Positions 14,001 through 27,700 of a stretch of DNA of 64,000 bases are shown piece by piece. Origin of the DNA: Trogon surrucura (Eukaryota; Chordata; Aves; Trogoniformes; Trogonidae); NCBI GenBank assembly GCA_020746105.1, contig CM036658.1, positions 32,823,099-32,887,098 of the forward strand, given 5' to 3'. A model generated the notes under the pieces. That model did not search any database, was not told the origin of the DNA, and saw nothing but the letters and a program-made list of their open reading frames with translations. Positions within the stretch are counted from its first letter, which is position 1; each line of letters opens with the position of its first letter. The position numbers and the translations under genes are program-made.

Positions 14001-14520
14001 GCCAACAGCTCTTTTCCATGCCCTGGGCTCATGCAAAAGCAGAGATACTGTTTGAGGGCATATCAGTGGGCTCCAAGTCCTATAAAAAAAAATGAGGAGC
14101 AGCACAAAGTTGGTGTCTTAAATTACCCTGTCACTCTTTCTACACTGCACTTGTCTCTTCATCTCCTCTCAAGAGGCCCTTTTCATTTCCGCTTTTTCTT
14201 GTTGCTTTTCCTGCCTTACAGTTTTTAATGGATTGCTAAAACTGAATCCTCTCAAGAGTGGAGAAGAGAGGCAGGAGACACTGGCACAACCAGGCAGCAC
14301 AGACACTCAGACTGATGAGAAATCAGGCAATCTGTCATGCACAAATGACAAAACCTAGGAGGAGTCATTGTAAAAGAATAATGTCATGTGTTACAATAAA
14401 ATCTATCCAGTTCTGAAGAGGATCTTACGGCACAGAGAGAGCAAGTGGCTGCTCCTCTCCGCAGAGGTAAGTCAGGATAATGAGTAGAGGCAGCAACTAC
14501 TTAAGGCTGCACAATAGACA

Positions 14521-14560
14521 TAGAATCATAGAATCATAGAATGGCCTAGGCTGGAAGACA
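14521..14560 (-). mobile_element. Tiny CR1 3' end
   Basis: About 40 bp of CR1 3' terminus in minus orientation: three ATAGAATC-type repeats, then GGCCTAGGCTGGAAG. The rest of the element is missing, which is extreme 5' truncation. Confidence 0.75.
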
Positions 14561-14764
14561 TGGATGATTTGTCCATTTGCCAAACAGAAAATATTTGTTA
14601 TAAATAGAAGAAAGAGAAGGGAAGAAGACAGAGGAGTTGAGAGTTAGAAAAGGAAATCAGATTTTTTCACTTGCACAGAGTAGTAGATTTTGCTGTAGTC
14701 TTATTCTAAGAGTGATTTGAGTATCATAGTTGAAATAGATAATTTCTCTTCACAATAGATAGAT

Positions 14765-14830
<66 letters not shown>
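14765..14830 (+). repeat. (GATA)n microsatellite
   Basis: About 16 uninterrupted GATA units, preceded by an imperfect AGATAGATGATA start. Confidence 0.97.
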
Positions 14831-16317
14831 CAGAAAATTTTCTGTAGTTTTGAACTCATTTGATGGCAAAGAGCTGTCTACTAAATTTGTCGTTAGCAAA
14901 CGACTGAATCAAAAATATATTTTATCTGTAACTGTCGTGGCAGAAATTATTAAAAGTTATTTTGTGAGTGGTAAGAAATGCATATATAATTCTGAATTTT
15001 TCAAGTTAGTTTTTTCTGTGTTTCCATTATATTTACTTGTGCTGAATATCTTATACTTTTAGATCCATATCAAATAGCGACTTTTAAAAGCACACAGTCT
15101 TTTTTCTTGAGACTTGAATATAATTAACCTAGCCACATGAAGAAAGGTCTGCCAATGTGATCAACATGAGATCTCTAACTGAGGAATACTCCTGAGAGTA
15201 ATCAAGTTACACCACTTACAGTGATGTGGATTATATAAAACATTAGAGTAATATTTTAAATCTTAGCAAGAAATAGTAGAAAAGACTTCATATAAACCAT
15301 TTGCTTATATGAATATCCATAGTGACTGCAAAAATTACAGAGAATGGGAGGAAATAAATTCATACAAGAAAAATCATTATTAGTATTCATATAAGGGTTA
15401 AAGCACTCTTTTTTTCCTCTGTAGATGGAGATCTCATGGTAATAACTTACTCCATGTTGTTACGACATCACAACTCCCATAACACAATCTATTGGATTTT
15501 TTTAGAAATTACTGCATATACCAGTGTTTATATATTACAATACAGTTGTCATGGCTGAGTGATAGAAAACACAGAAAACTTTCCAAACCCTAAATACGTT
15601 TTTCCAATCCTAAATAATAACTCATCTGGGAAGCCAGAGATAGTTTCGGTTACTCCTTTGAAAAGGGCAAAAACTTCAAGACAAGTATCTGTAGAGCTTG
15701 AATTTTGTTCTTTATATATCAGGTAATTAAGAGTAAGGAATTAAGAGCAGACACTGAGTCCATTTAGAAATTTACAAACAAACCCTGCAGTTTGATGGCA
15801 CGAGAGGGCAGCCTGTTGGCTTTTATGCTCAACTTCCTACCCATTAAGCTACCTAACTCTAGCAGACTGGTGTTTTTCTGTTTATTTGTCTGGGTTTCTA
15901 TATTACAATCACTACATGCCATCCAAATGTCTCAAATAGCCTATGCTATGCCTGTCAATGCTAAATGGCCAACATTCTCACTAGTATTATCAGCATACCT
16001 GTCCAAGGAAGAAAGATTTTTCAGTTTCTCCTTCTTACTGGTGGATCAATTTCAGCCTGTGTGGCAAAACTAGACGTCTCAAAGATGTTTAAGTACCAGG
16101 TGTTATGTATCATACAGAGAGAGAAGATAAAATTTGGTATTCTTATTGAGGGAAAAGCTGAGGGAACAGTTATTTCCTGTTCCCTTCGGCATGGGCTGGT
16201 GGGCCCGTCATCCCATGGCTGACCCCTCAGCATGCAGTACTGCCTCGCTCATTAGCTCATTCCTAGTTCTAGCTTCTGTTCCTCCTCTCATCTCAGAATC
16301 ACAAGGTGGGGGGAGAG

Positions 16318-16381
16318 GGGGAAGATTGATCAATGATTAGATGATCTCTAAGGTCCCTTCCAACCTGAGACATTCTGTGAA
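16318..16381 (+). mobile_element. Short CR1-type 3' end
   Basis: TTAGATGATCTCTAAGGTCC, then CTTCCAACCTGAGACATTCT and GTGA, is the CR1 3' end in plus orientation. The ATGATCTCTAAGGTCCCTTC string is shared with the SINE tail at 43352-43371, so this could be a truncated CR1-X-type copy or a SINE remnant. Confidence 0.75.
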
Positions 16382-17534
16382 AAAAAAGACAAGAGCATAG
16401 AGGCAAGTGATGAACTGGAAACACTGCCAGCACAGGAAGATCTCAAGTTACTGGATGTAGATCTCATGAGATACTGGAAAGGAAACTGGCTTTTTCGTGG
16501 GGATATGTTGGGTGACAGAGTGTACAGATTTAGAGGACATTAGGCTCCATTAGTTCTGTTGCTCACACAACAACTTACCATCCCTTCCAGTTTACTTACT
16601 GTGTTTTGGCAACCATAGGGAACATGCTCATTCTAATAGCATCTTCTGAAGTGTGCAGATATTTAGGAACTGCATTCCGATATAGGTTCTCTTTTGCTAG
16701 TTATGCATTAGATGAAATTATCATGAGAAACTGCTGCTCAAAAGTAATGCTCGGCTAACGCTGTCTGGATAGGAATATGTGATCGTTCCAATTCCAGGAG
16801 ACAACACACATGTCCAGCTGTGTGGAAGGAAGGAGACAAATACATTTACAAACTCCAAATAAGGAAGTCTTCAATTGGAAACATATCCCTGTTGCAACAT
16901 GTAACTGTCTTCCCACCCTTAAAACACCCCCAGACAGATACTTTCTCCCTTTTGCAGTCATTCGTTTACCTCTATTTAACAGGAAATCTGAGAATATCAT
17001 TCAGCTGTCTGCATTCCCCTTGCAGCTGGAGTAAATTGTTTCTAATTTATTCAGATTAATTTAGAAATATTAGTACAACTTTGCCCTTTTCAAAATGCAA
17101 TGTACTCATTTGACACTCCGATCAACTCATGTTTTGTTTGCCTTCACAGCTGCCAATCGGCTTGGCAATGGACGGAATCCCAAGTCAGGATGCCTTGGTG
17201 CTTAATGAACCCTGAAAAGCACCAGGTCAGTGGGAACTTTGGGGTATGCAGAACCTTCCAGAATTACCTGTTTTGGTTCCCTGGATGTTGGTATCTTGTT
17301 GTTGAGTGGTTAACAAGGGTATACTTACCCACATGATTTACTTGGGAAGATACATGCACCCAGACAGTGGTCACTGGGCTTTTAGTAACACAAACCTCAT
17401 TTCTCTCTTCAGCACCTCTAGTGATTATCTTTCCTTGCATTACCCCGCTTTGGGTAGACTCGTAGAAGCCTAGCTCTCCAACCCACTGGAGAAGCTGGGC
17501 TGTGAAATCTGGGAAGGAGGAAGATACTCCTATC
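16382..17534. other. Unassigned spacer before CR1
   Basis: Nothing firm. A splice-site-bounded stretch at 17150-17225 is noted under findings only. Confidence 0.5.
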
Positions 17535-17580
17535 CTTTTTTGTTTGTTTTTGTTTGTTTGTTTGTTTGTTTGTTTGTTTT
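17535..17580 (+). repeat. (TTTG)n microsatellite at CR1 end
   Basis: TTTG units with two slightly irregular ones on the left. It directly abuts the 3' end of the minus-strand CR1 at 17582. Confidence 0.95.
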
Positions 17581-17581
17581 T

Positions 17582-19132
17582 AAATGGCCTAGGTTGGAAG
17601 GGACCTGAGAGATCATCTAATCCAACCTCCCTGTCATGGGCAGGGACACCTCTCAACTAGATCAGGCTACTCAAGGCTCTGTCCAACTTGGCCTTGAACA
17701 CCTCCAGGGAGGGGGCAGCCACAACATCTGGGCAATTTATTCCAAAGTCTTGCCACCCTTATACTGAAGAATTTCTTCCTAAGATCTAATCTAAATCTAT
17801 TCTCTTTCAACTTAAACCCATTTCCCCTTGTCCTATCAGTGGACGCTCTTGTAAAAAGTCCCTCCCCAGCCTTTCTGTAGGATCCCTTCAGGTATTGGAA
17901 GGTAGCTATTAGGTCCCCCCAAAATCTTCTCTTTTCAAGACTGAACAATCCCAGCTCCCGCAGCCTGTCCTCGCGGCAAAGGTGCTCCAGCCCCTGGATC
18001 ATATTTGTGGCCCTCCTCTGAATGCACTCCAATAGATCTATGCCCCTCTTATGGTGGGGGCACCAGAACTGGACGCAGTATTCGAGCTGAGGTCTCACAA
18101 GAGCAGAGTAAAGGGGGAGAATCGCCTCTCTTGACCTGGTGGCTACACTCCTCTTGATGCAACCCAGGATGTGGCTGGCCTTCTGGGCTGCATGAGTGCA
18201 CTGCCGGTTCATGTTGAGCTTCTCATCTATCAACACCCCCAAGTCCTTCTCTTCAGGGCTACTCTCAACCCACTTTGTGCCCAGTTTGTATTTGTGCCTA
18301 GGACTGGCCCGACCTAGGTGAAGGACCTTGCACGTTGACTTGTTGAAGCTCATGCAGTTTGCACTGGCCCATTTCTCAAGCCTGTCAAGGTCCCTCTGGA
18401 TGGCATCTCTTCCCTCAAGGGAGTCCACGGCACCACACAGCTTGGTGTCGTCGGCAAACTTGCTGAGGGTGCACTCAGTGCCGTCATCCATGTCGCTGAC
18501 TAAGATGTTGAACAGCCCTGGACCCAGAACAGACCCCTGAGGAACTCACTTGTCACTGGTCTCCACGTGGACATTGAGCCATTGACGACAACTCTTTGAG
18601 TGCGACCATCCAGCCAGTTCTTTATCCACCGAGTGGTCCATCTGTCAAATCAGTGTCTCTCCCTTTTAGAGACAAGGATGTCATGTGGGACACCATCAAA
18701 TGCCTTGCACAAGTCCAGGAAAATGACGTCTGTTGCTTTTCCCGTGTCAACCAGCTCTGTAGCTCTGTCTTAGAAGGCCACTAAATCAGTCAGGCACGAC
18801 TTGCCCCTGGTGAAGCCATGTTGGCTGTCACCAACCACTTGATTATCTTTTATGTGCCTTAGTACCGCTACCAGGAGAATCTGTTCCATGATTTTTGCCT
18901 GGCACAGAGGTGAGGCTGACTGGTCTGTAGTTCCCCGGGTTGTCTTTGGTTCCTTTTTTAAAGATGGGCGTTATGTTCCCCCTTTTCCAACCTGCGGGAA
19001 CCTCACCAGACTGCCAGGACCTCTCAAATATGATGGCTAGTGGCCTAGCAACTTCAGCTGCCAATTCCTTCAGGACCCGTGGATGTATCTCATCAGGTCC
19101 CATGGACTTGTGCACCTTTTAAATCTTGTTCA
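17582..19132 (-). mobile_element. CR1 LINE (CR1-X-like 3' end), RT domain to 3' region
   Basis: A 1.55-kb 5'-truncated CR1. Frames at 19115-18843 and 18491-17667 cover the reverse transcriptase: [33 protein letters not shown], then [15 protein letters not shown] with the catalytic FADD intact, and [19 protein letters not shown]. Frameshifts between the two frames make it dead. The 3' tail (CCTGATCTAGTTGAGAGG, GACAGGGAGGTTGGATTAGA) closely matches the SINE tail at 43300-43386. Instead of the ATTCTATG terminal repeats it runs into a TTTG array. Confidence 0.93.
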
Positions 19133-21150
19133 ACATTTTGGGTTTTCTGAAATCTGGAAGCTGATTCACACATGCAGGTAGATGAAGACTTATTCCTTAT
19201 GTTAAAGCAGAGCCTCTTGTTGGTGAATTCACCTACAGCTGGGCAGATTACAGGCAGGGTTTTTTTTCTGTGTGAAGAGAGAACTTTAATTTAAACTTTA
19301 ATTTTAAACTTTAATCTTAAATTTAGACTGTTTCTCTGAGGACATTCCTGTTCGGAAGCAGAAACTGCTACCTAGAAAAAGGAATAGCAAAAGCAGAGGC
19401 TGAACTCTCCCTTGTGAACCTGGGCTTGTGTCAACAATACTTAGGTGTTCAAACATCTTTTAAACTTTAAATGCCCTATGGACCTTCTTGTCTTTGCACA
19501 CACAGCCACATTTTGAACTGCTTAGGAATGTTATGATTTGTGGTTTGATATGACCTGTGGTTTCAAAATGATGCTGAGCTTGTCATTGAGGTTACCCTGG
19601 AGAGACTTGTTTAGGTCATTCTTCACCAGTCTTTGCTAATCCTTGCACTCTTTAGAGAAGTTTGTGCAAACTGTAGGGGCTTCCAGAATTACAGAGGTCC
19701 CAAAAGAATACAAAAGAGTACAAAAATGCATGGAGCAACACTGGCAAATTTGATCACGCAGTTCAGCGCACACATCCTACTTTCAAGACCCATTACGAAA
19801 CTGGCATTACCCCTTACTCCAGCTAGAAAAATACTCAGTTAAATCAAACTATAGCCTCACATCAATACCTAGCTTTCAGTTCCCATTGTTCCTGCCACAG
19901 TCCTATGCACTGAAGTGCAAGGATGTCAAGGAAGCTGTGTTGATCAGTACTTCTCAGTCTCAGAAACATAAATTGCAGGTTTGTTTCCTTCCCAATGTGC
20001 AGCTGGAGTCACAAATGGTTCACACTGTTGAAAAGTCCAGCTCTGTATTTTGTTAAAACTGGCATGTATTTTTTTTGAAAACCACATTCTCTGTGCTCAG
20101 TGCTCTGGATTTCGTGATACGACCATTTCAGGGTACCAAAGGCTAAGGAAGAAAAATCTGCAGATGTTGTAAACTGGCAAAATCAACTAACAGTCTGGCT
20201 TGTGACCTCTCCCTACAACATTCACAACCTAAATTAAGTTAGCGCATATGAAGAATGATATCAAGATATAATGTCTTATATAAACAAATAATGGTAACCA
20301 TAAACATAGACACCTGCCATCTGAAATTAAGAATTTTCTCTATCTTTTGGAAATACTAGACTTTTACCATTGCATCATATAGAAAACTAAAATGGTCCAC
20401 TTTTATTAGTTTGAGGTATTACATACTGAAACAACAACATTTTATAGTGGTTTTAATGAAAGATAGATGGATGTGTTGGATGTTTTGTGTTTTCAAATAG
20501 AGGAAAACCTTGAAAATTAAATGAAGGTCAAATTTCTTGTGGTTGAACCCGTGAAGCAAACATAGAACATATTCTGTTTGTTTGGATCTTGGAGGAACAA
20601 ACTGTTTTTATGTTGGAGTAGTCACATTACAGTAAAGCAAGTACTATAATGGATTGCACTTCAAAATCACATATTTATAAGATAGGGAATGTACTGACAT
20701 CCAAGAAAATCAGTCTTATCCACAAAAACTTGAAACAATTTTTAAAAGTGGAAAACTTGAAAACCTGCACCTTTATTTTCTGAATGCTAACATACAAAGA
20801 AAGAAAAAAACCCACACTGAATGCTGATGTAAACCTTTATTTCACTAGAATCTAACAGTGAAAACCTGTATATCACACATGAGTTTCTTCCAGGAGTCAA
20901 TTCAGACTGGTTATTCAAAATTGCTACATTTGAAACATCCTCTCTAGCTAAGCCCCACTAACCTCCTCATTATCCAGGTCTTCATGATGCAGAATTTTAC
21001 GTGAATTCCCATACTAGCGTTTCACTAGGAAAACGTGTGATAAAAATAAACATTGTGCACCATCTTTATTGATTATGTCTTGGCAGTATTTTTAAAGTTT
21101 TAATAGTAAAATTTAAAAAGATGGTATCTTAAGACAAAATTCAGAATTGA
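19133..21150. other. Unassigned spacer between CR1 copies
   Basis: AT-rich. Only a short tandem repeat at 19282-19326 is recognised. Confidence 0.6.
19282..19326 (+). repeat. Short AT-rich tandem repeat
   Basis: Three imperfect units of about 15 bp (AACTTTAATTTTA type). Confidence 0.7.
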
Positions 21151-23110
21151 TCATAGAAGCCTAGAATCATGGAATCATGGAATCATAGAATGTGTTGGAT
21201 TGGAAGAGACCTTTAAAGGTCATCCAGCCCAACCTCCTGCAGTGATCAGGGACATCTTTAACTAGATGTGGTTGCTCAGAGCTCCATCCAACCTGACCTT
21301 GAATGCCTCCAAGGATAGGGCATATACCACCTGTCTGTGCAACCCAGTGTTTCACCACCCTCATAGTAAAAAATGTCTTCATTATATGTAGTCTAAATCC
21401 ACCCTCTTTAATTTAAAACCATTAGCTCTTGCCCTGTTGCAACAGGCCTTGCTAAAAAGATTGTCCATCTTTCTTGTAGGCCCCACTAAAGTACTGGAAG
21501 GCCTCTCCTCCAAAGCCCTCTGTTCTCCAGACCAGACAAACACAACTCCCTCAGCATGTCCTCATAGGAGAGGTGCTCCAGCCCTCTGATCATTTTTGTG
21601 GCCCTCCTTGGACCCGCTCCAACAGGTCCATGACCTTCTTGTGCTGAGGGCTCTGCAGCTGGAGGAAGTACTCCAGGTGAGGTCTCACCAGAGGGGAGCA
21701 GAGGGGCAGAATCACCTCAGCCTGCTGGCCATGCTGCTTTTGATGCAGCCCAGGATGCCACTGGCCTTCTGGGTTGTGACTGTGCATTGTTGGCTCATGG
21801 CCAGCTTTTCATCCACCAGTATCCTCAAGTCCTTTTCCACAGGGCTGCTCTCTATCACATCATCACCCAGCTGGTATTGATACTGGTCATTGCCCTGACC
21901 AATGCAGGACCCTGCCCTTGGCCTTTATTGAACATGATGAGGTTCACATGGAGCCACTTCTCAAACTTGTGTCCAAGTCCCTCTGGATGATATCCTGTCC
22001 CTCAGGCATCTCAACCTCACCACTCAGCATGGTGTCATCTGCAAACCTGCTGAGGGTGCACTCGATCCCACCATCTGTATCATTGATGAAGATATTAAAC
22101 AGCACTGGCCCCAGCATGGACCCCTGAGGGACATCACTTGTCACCCGTCTCCATCCAGGTATTGAGCCACTGACCACAACACTTTGGATGTGACCACCCA
22201 GCCAATTCCTCACCCATCAAGCAGTCTACCCATCAAATACATGTGTCTCCAATTTAGAGAGAAAGATGTTGGGGGGAACCATGTCAAAGGCCTTGCAGAA
22301 GTCCAAATACGTGACATCTTTTCTTCTTCCCTTATGCACTGACGTAGTCATTCCATTGTAGAAAGCCACTAGGCTGGTCAGGCAGGACTTGCCCTTGGTG
22401 AAGCCATGCTGGCTGTCTTGAATCACCTCCCTGTTCCTCCATGTGCCTTAGCAGAGCCTCTAGGAGGATCTGTTCCATGATCTTCCCAGACACAGAGGTG
22501 AGGCTGACAGGTCGGTAGTTCCCAGGGTCCTCATTTCTATCTTTTGTAAAAACAGGTGCAATGTTTCCCTTCTTTCAGTACCCCAGGACTTCATCTGACT
22601 GTCATGACTTTTCAAATATCATGAAGAGTGGTTTGGCAACTACATCAGCCAACTCCCTCAGGACTCTGGAATGCATCTCATCAGGTCCCACAGGCTTATG
22701 TATGTTCAGGTTCCTCAGATGGTCACAAACCTTGCCTTCACTTACCGTGTAAGGAACTTTGTTCCCCCAGTGCCTGCCTTGAGGTCCATCTACTCAAAAG
22801 GTGTGAGGAGAGAGGTGCCAATGAAGGCTGAGTCAAAAATGTTGCCGAGTACCTCAGCCTTGTCCTCATCTGGTGATACCAATTTGCCATTCTTGCTCAT
22901 CTGCAGCGACACACTTTCTTTAACCTTCCTTTTTTGGCTGACACATCTATAGGAGGCCTTCTTATTATTCTCTGAAGCCTTTGCCAAGTTCTCTTCCAGC
23001 TGCACCTTGGCCTTGCTGAGCTCATCCCTTCACACCCAGGCAGCGTCCCTATACTCTTCCCAAGATACCTATTCCTGCTTCCACCACCTGTGCAGTTCCC
23101 TCTTGCCTTT
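21151..23110 (-). mobile_element. CR1 LINE, endonuclease-RT linker to 3' end
   Basis: About 1.95 kb. The 3' terminus carries four ATGGAATC/ATAGAATC-type repeats (21165-21190). Reading inward: RT C-terminus, then [11 protein letters not shown] (22190-22090 region), [37 protein letters not shown] and [15 protein letters not shown]. Further upstream comes the linker KVQLEENLAKASENNKKASY (about 22950-23005). Several frameshifts and stops are present. The left limit of homology is about 23100; sequence from 23110 to 23265 is not clearly CR1. Confidence 0.9.
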
Positions 23111-24682
23111 TAGTTAGACCAGCATATCTTGACTTAGCTATGTTGGTCTCTTCCCTTCCTTGCTTGATTTCTTACCCGTGGTGATTGAGAGCTCTCGCTG
23201 GAATCTTTTCAAGCTCTGAAAATTGTTTCTATTCCATTTTGGGAAAAAATCAAGATCCTTCAATATCTCCTGCAAAGAAACAGAGAACAAGAAGCTCAGA
23301 CTAGAGAAAAAAATGTTGTTATTGGAACTACTATTTAACTGCAGGTCATCAGCAGTCCATGCACAGTTACTGCTTTGGGAGATCCTTTGCTTTTAAGCAA
23401 AAATTGCAGACAGTGAACACCCTTGGTAAAAAAATCTACCAACTCTGATTCACTCATTAACAGCACTGGTTACAACTGATTACCATTTTCCAAACCCCTT
23501 ATTTTGCAACATTTCTAGCCTGCTGAATTGATGTCTCCCTCCCAAGACAAACATGCTGCTCTGTACTGATTTATGATTGGTTGCATTTGGGAATTACTCT
23601 GCGGTAGGGAATTATGACATTTCTAGATAAACAATGATGCTGAGCATGAAAATGCTAGCCTCTGTTTGTGATTCACTGAAAAGCAAGATGGATTTCAATA
23701 TTCCTAAAGGAGGAGGAAGTTAAGTTCATTAGTTTTAGGGATACAAATAAACACAGTGTGTTTCTAATTATATCAGTGAGTCACAGTAGAGCATAAATTA
23801 ATAGGGTGATTTGTGTGCCTGAAGTCTGTCAGCCTCTTCAACATACAGTGTGCTTGTCTCGCTTCCTTTCCCCAAGCACAGTCGATCACTAAGCACCATT
23901 AGTCTGTCACCACCAGTCCATGATCACCGCCAGGACAGTTTCGGTCGTAAACCTTAATCTTATTTACCTGGGGATGTTTATACTGTCACTGTGTAAGTGG
24001 TACACAAGGAAGTAACACAGCCTCTTTGCTGGTTGTGCCAAGTGGTATATGAGTGTTGTGTGTGGTGGAGCTTAAGTGTTCTAACACATAAGCAGATCTG
24101 CAAACAGCCCACTCACACCTACTCAGACCACCTCAAGCTCAAAACATTTAAAAATCTACTTTACAAGGCTATCATAACAAAAGGATAGAAAAGAGAACAT
24201 ATTTAAACAACCCTCGAACTTCAAAACAGGGATTCAAGTATAATGGTCTTTACAAACTCTTATGGATCAACATTTTGCAGGTTATTCTTCATTAGGAGTA
24301 TATGACTTTTCAGATTAAAAGTGCACTTCAGACAGCTACAACACTAGCTTCCTGATTGCTTAACTTTTGTAAAATCCTGTTCATTAAGAAAACAAAGGAA
24401 AAAGAATAGAGGTTACCTAAACTGGAAGTTTCACGTGTGTGTCAGGTTTGACGGCGGGTGTGTGTGTGTGTTGTTGTTTTAAATGGCAGAGATATCACAA
24501 TAAATTAAGTTTAATTATGACAGTGGTGATTATTCCTCAATCACCATGTAACCATAGACCACGTGCATGATGTACAGTCATCTTAACATCATGTAAATAA
24601 TGGCATGGTTTATTCAGCTTGAACAAAGTACTTTTCTATGGTTAGAAAAAGTTTAGAGAACTAGTAGGAAAACGGATTATTT

Positions 24683-24714
<32 letters not shown>

Positions 24715-27700
24715 TCTATCTATCTATCTGTCTATCTATCTATCCATCTATCCACCTAATCTTCCTCCTGATCCCCCTCCTGCTCATAGCTTAGAAATTT
24801 CACAAGGTAATAAATTTCCAGTAGATCTCCGACACCATTTTTCTCCATAAGCATCAGCAATAACCCCTAGATCCCTTCTTTGATTCCCATTCCTCTCTTT
24901 GCTTCCCATTCTCTCCCTTCACTGGAACAATTCCATAACCAGAAAGGCACATGCAATAACATTTAACTGTAAGTTTTTAGTAAAACAATGCACTAATAAA
25001 ACCAACACAACTTTTATGTATTCACTCCAAGACTCAGAACTTTTGTAGCTCTCATTTGGACCTGTATACTTCAGTAAATACACTAGCATAACTCCTGCAA
25101 ATCCTCTAGCATGAAAAACCCCTGATTTTATTCTGGAGCAATTGCTGTGTTCACAAAACAATAAACGTGTGTTTGGTATTAAGATTTCATTTATGGTGGA
25201 AAAGTCTGTCCACCTGGTGAAGACATTCCAGAGCAGTCTGAAGAGAAAATTTCCTCCGTAGTCCTCCCTAGTGGTTTGATAGGATCCATATTATTTATCC
25301 TGTCAAAGAGCTCTGCAACAAAGTCACAGCCCTTCCTGATTTTCTCATCTGGTAGTCCTCCAACAAACTTAAACTTCACCCTGTGCAGCAGACTCCCAGA
25401 GGCATCTTGATTCTTACTTTCTCATTCTACATTTGTGAGTCACCTTTCTGTTTTTCTTCAAAAATTTCTTCATATGCCCTCTGTGTGCCTGTCCTTACCA
25501 CAACTTTCTCCACCACCTCTCTTTCAAGCCGTTTTTCCCAAACTGACCACAATTCCCATTCTCTCCTTGCCAAGAAACTCCCTTTTTCAGTTCCTACAGC
25601 CATCCCAAAGTTTTCTATTTCTTTCCTTTGATTACATTGAATTAATGGATTTTTTTTTTTTTTCAGAAACGGAGTCTCCAAGCAAGGAAACTAAATGGCC
25701 CTTTTTAAAGTTACAGTTGCATCTCCAGCTGAACAGGAGTCTCCAGCTCCCCATGCGTGCTGTGAAGGAGCAGATCAGAGGATCTGCCTAAACACAAAGC
25801 TATGAACCCTAGTGTCCACCAGCCCACCTTCAAACCAACACTCCACTTGAACTGCCTCCCCAAAACTCTCTCCTCCTAGGTCTTTATAAAGAAGGATAAG
25901 ATCTCTCAAAAACTCTGAGGGAGGGGGCAGATTTTTTTATATATATTTATACTGAAACCCAGAAACTCTAGGAAAAGGAAGAAAAGAACAATTTTGATGA
26001 GGCAAATGAAACATATGGTGTAATAATTAATTTGGGGAGAACATAAAATCATATTATAGTGTATTTGCACCTGCCCTGTGCTGAAACCCTGCGTGCTAAA
26101 CAGGTCTCTGTCATTAGTCACCGAAACTTGCACAGGTTTGGCACAATTTTTAAATGTAATAAAAAGACAAAATAAGCAGAAAGCCGCCGGCAGCACTTCT
26201 TCTGGTGATGGACTCTTTCTCTTTACTGTTCTCTCTAACTTGAAAACTCAGGTTGGTGCTAGTGGTGCAGTCTCTATCTAATGGAGACAGAATCCACATG
26301 ATCAGCCTGGGAGGATGCGTGTGCCTTCACTTTGAAAACTCACAGCCCTTCTCAACTCCATCAGCGATTCTAGCCCTTTCAAACAGTGAGCTGGACTGCT
26401 ATTTGGAATTTCATTGCTAAAAAATGATGAGGAAGGCCAGTGGGAATGACAATAACAGGTATGACTGGTGTAGTGCACATTAAACAGTGAGTGGTCATTA
26501 CGTGCCATTAGAGACAAACTTGGTAAGGAAAACATACAGTTGAATCGCAAAGTATACCTCTAAATTATGAAATAACCTGGTATTTTCACTCGTTCGCATT
26601 GCTTACATGTTTTAGTATTTCAGCTTATAGAAAACTAACTACTATCTAAAAACTTAAAAAAAAATTGGATACCAAGCAAACTTAGTGACTTTAGAATATT
26701 GTCCATCCTTTTGATAGGCAGGAGAGGAATTCTCTTAAAAACGAAATATCACTTGGGACTCTTGGCACTGAAATTAACACACACACTGAAGGAGTACGAC
26801 CGTCCTTTTAGCCTGTTGCTTACTTAATCTAGGAAGGGGAACTAGTGGAAAGAGGAGGCTAGGGAATTCATCTGTTCCTATGCACTTTGAATATTTACCC
26901 CATCAGCAGCTGTATTACCTGTTTTGTGCCAAAAAGTGCACAAACATGTTGTAAGTAATTTCTCATGTTTGGAAACACTGTTAATACTATGTAGTACTTA
27001 CTAAGAAACAGCAGGTTTTCTCTGTCCTCATATTCAAATCCATTTGCTTCCTTCCTTCTCCTGTTATTGTCAGCTTTAGATGTTTGTCAGAAAACTAAAA
27101 TTTGACCAAGCAGCAACTGTCAGAAAACACACACTTATTTTAGAAGCAGTTTAAAGCTTGCTGCCTTTTTCTTCGCCTGGAAAAAAATATAGTTTTGCAA
27201 AGGCTTGACCATTTTCGGATATACATGTATCAGTTAACGTAATAAATTATTTCACAAGTCTGCCACACTTTTATCCCTAAATTATAAAATAACCTGCTTA
27301 GCTCTTTCTTATTTTACAACCTTCCTTACCCTTTGTTTTTCTTCTGACTTGTCTTTTGAGCAGCATTCTTTCTAAACTGGTCTGCAAACTGCCAATTTCT
27401 TTTCTCCCAAGCACTCTCCTGAGTATTTACCACCCAGGAAACTTAAGTGAGATTTAGCAGGAAGCCCTTCATCATAAATGCTTACAAATGAATGAATTTA
27501 AAATTATGACTTCATGCATGACGCTAAGCCCTATTGAGTCACCATCCTACCACCTTCTCTTCCCTCATCCTACTTATTTTCTTAGGTTTGGCTGGGATAT
27601 CCAACTTTTTTCAAAGGAGCTCACAGGGTTCTGTGTTTCAAATTTGTGACCAAAACAGCGTAGATGGCACACTCACGTTTCGGTTATGGCTGGGCAGTGC

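Larger units (their letters stand above)
8072..16317. other. Unassigned AT-rich intergenic DNA
   Basis: Apart from the tiny CR1 tail (14521-14560) and the GATA array, I see no exon, RNA gene or mobile element. Confidence 0.6.

Noticed and set aside
23111..23265. Further 5' extension of the CR1 at 21.15-23.1 kb
   Set aside because: Translation no longer gives the expected linker or endonuclease residues, so it was left unassigned.
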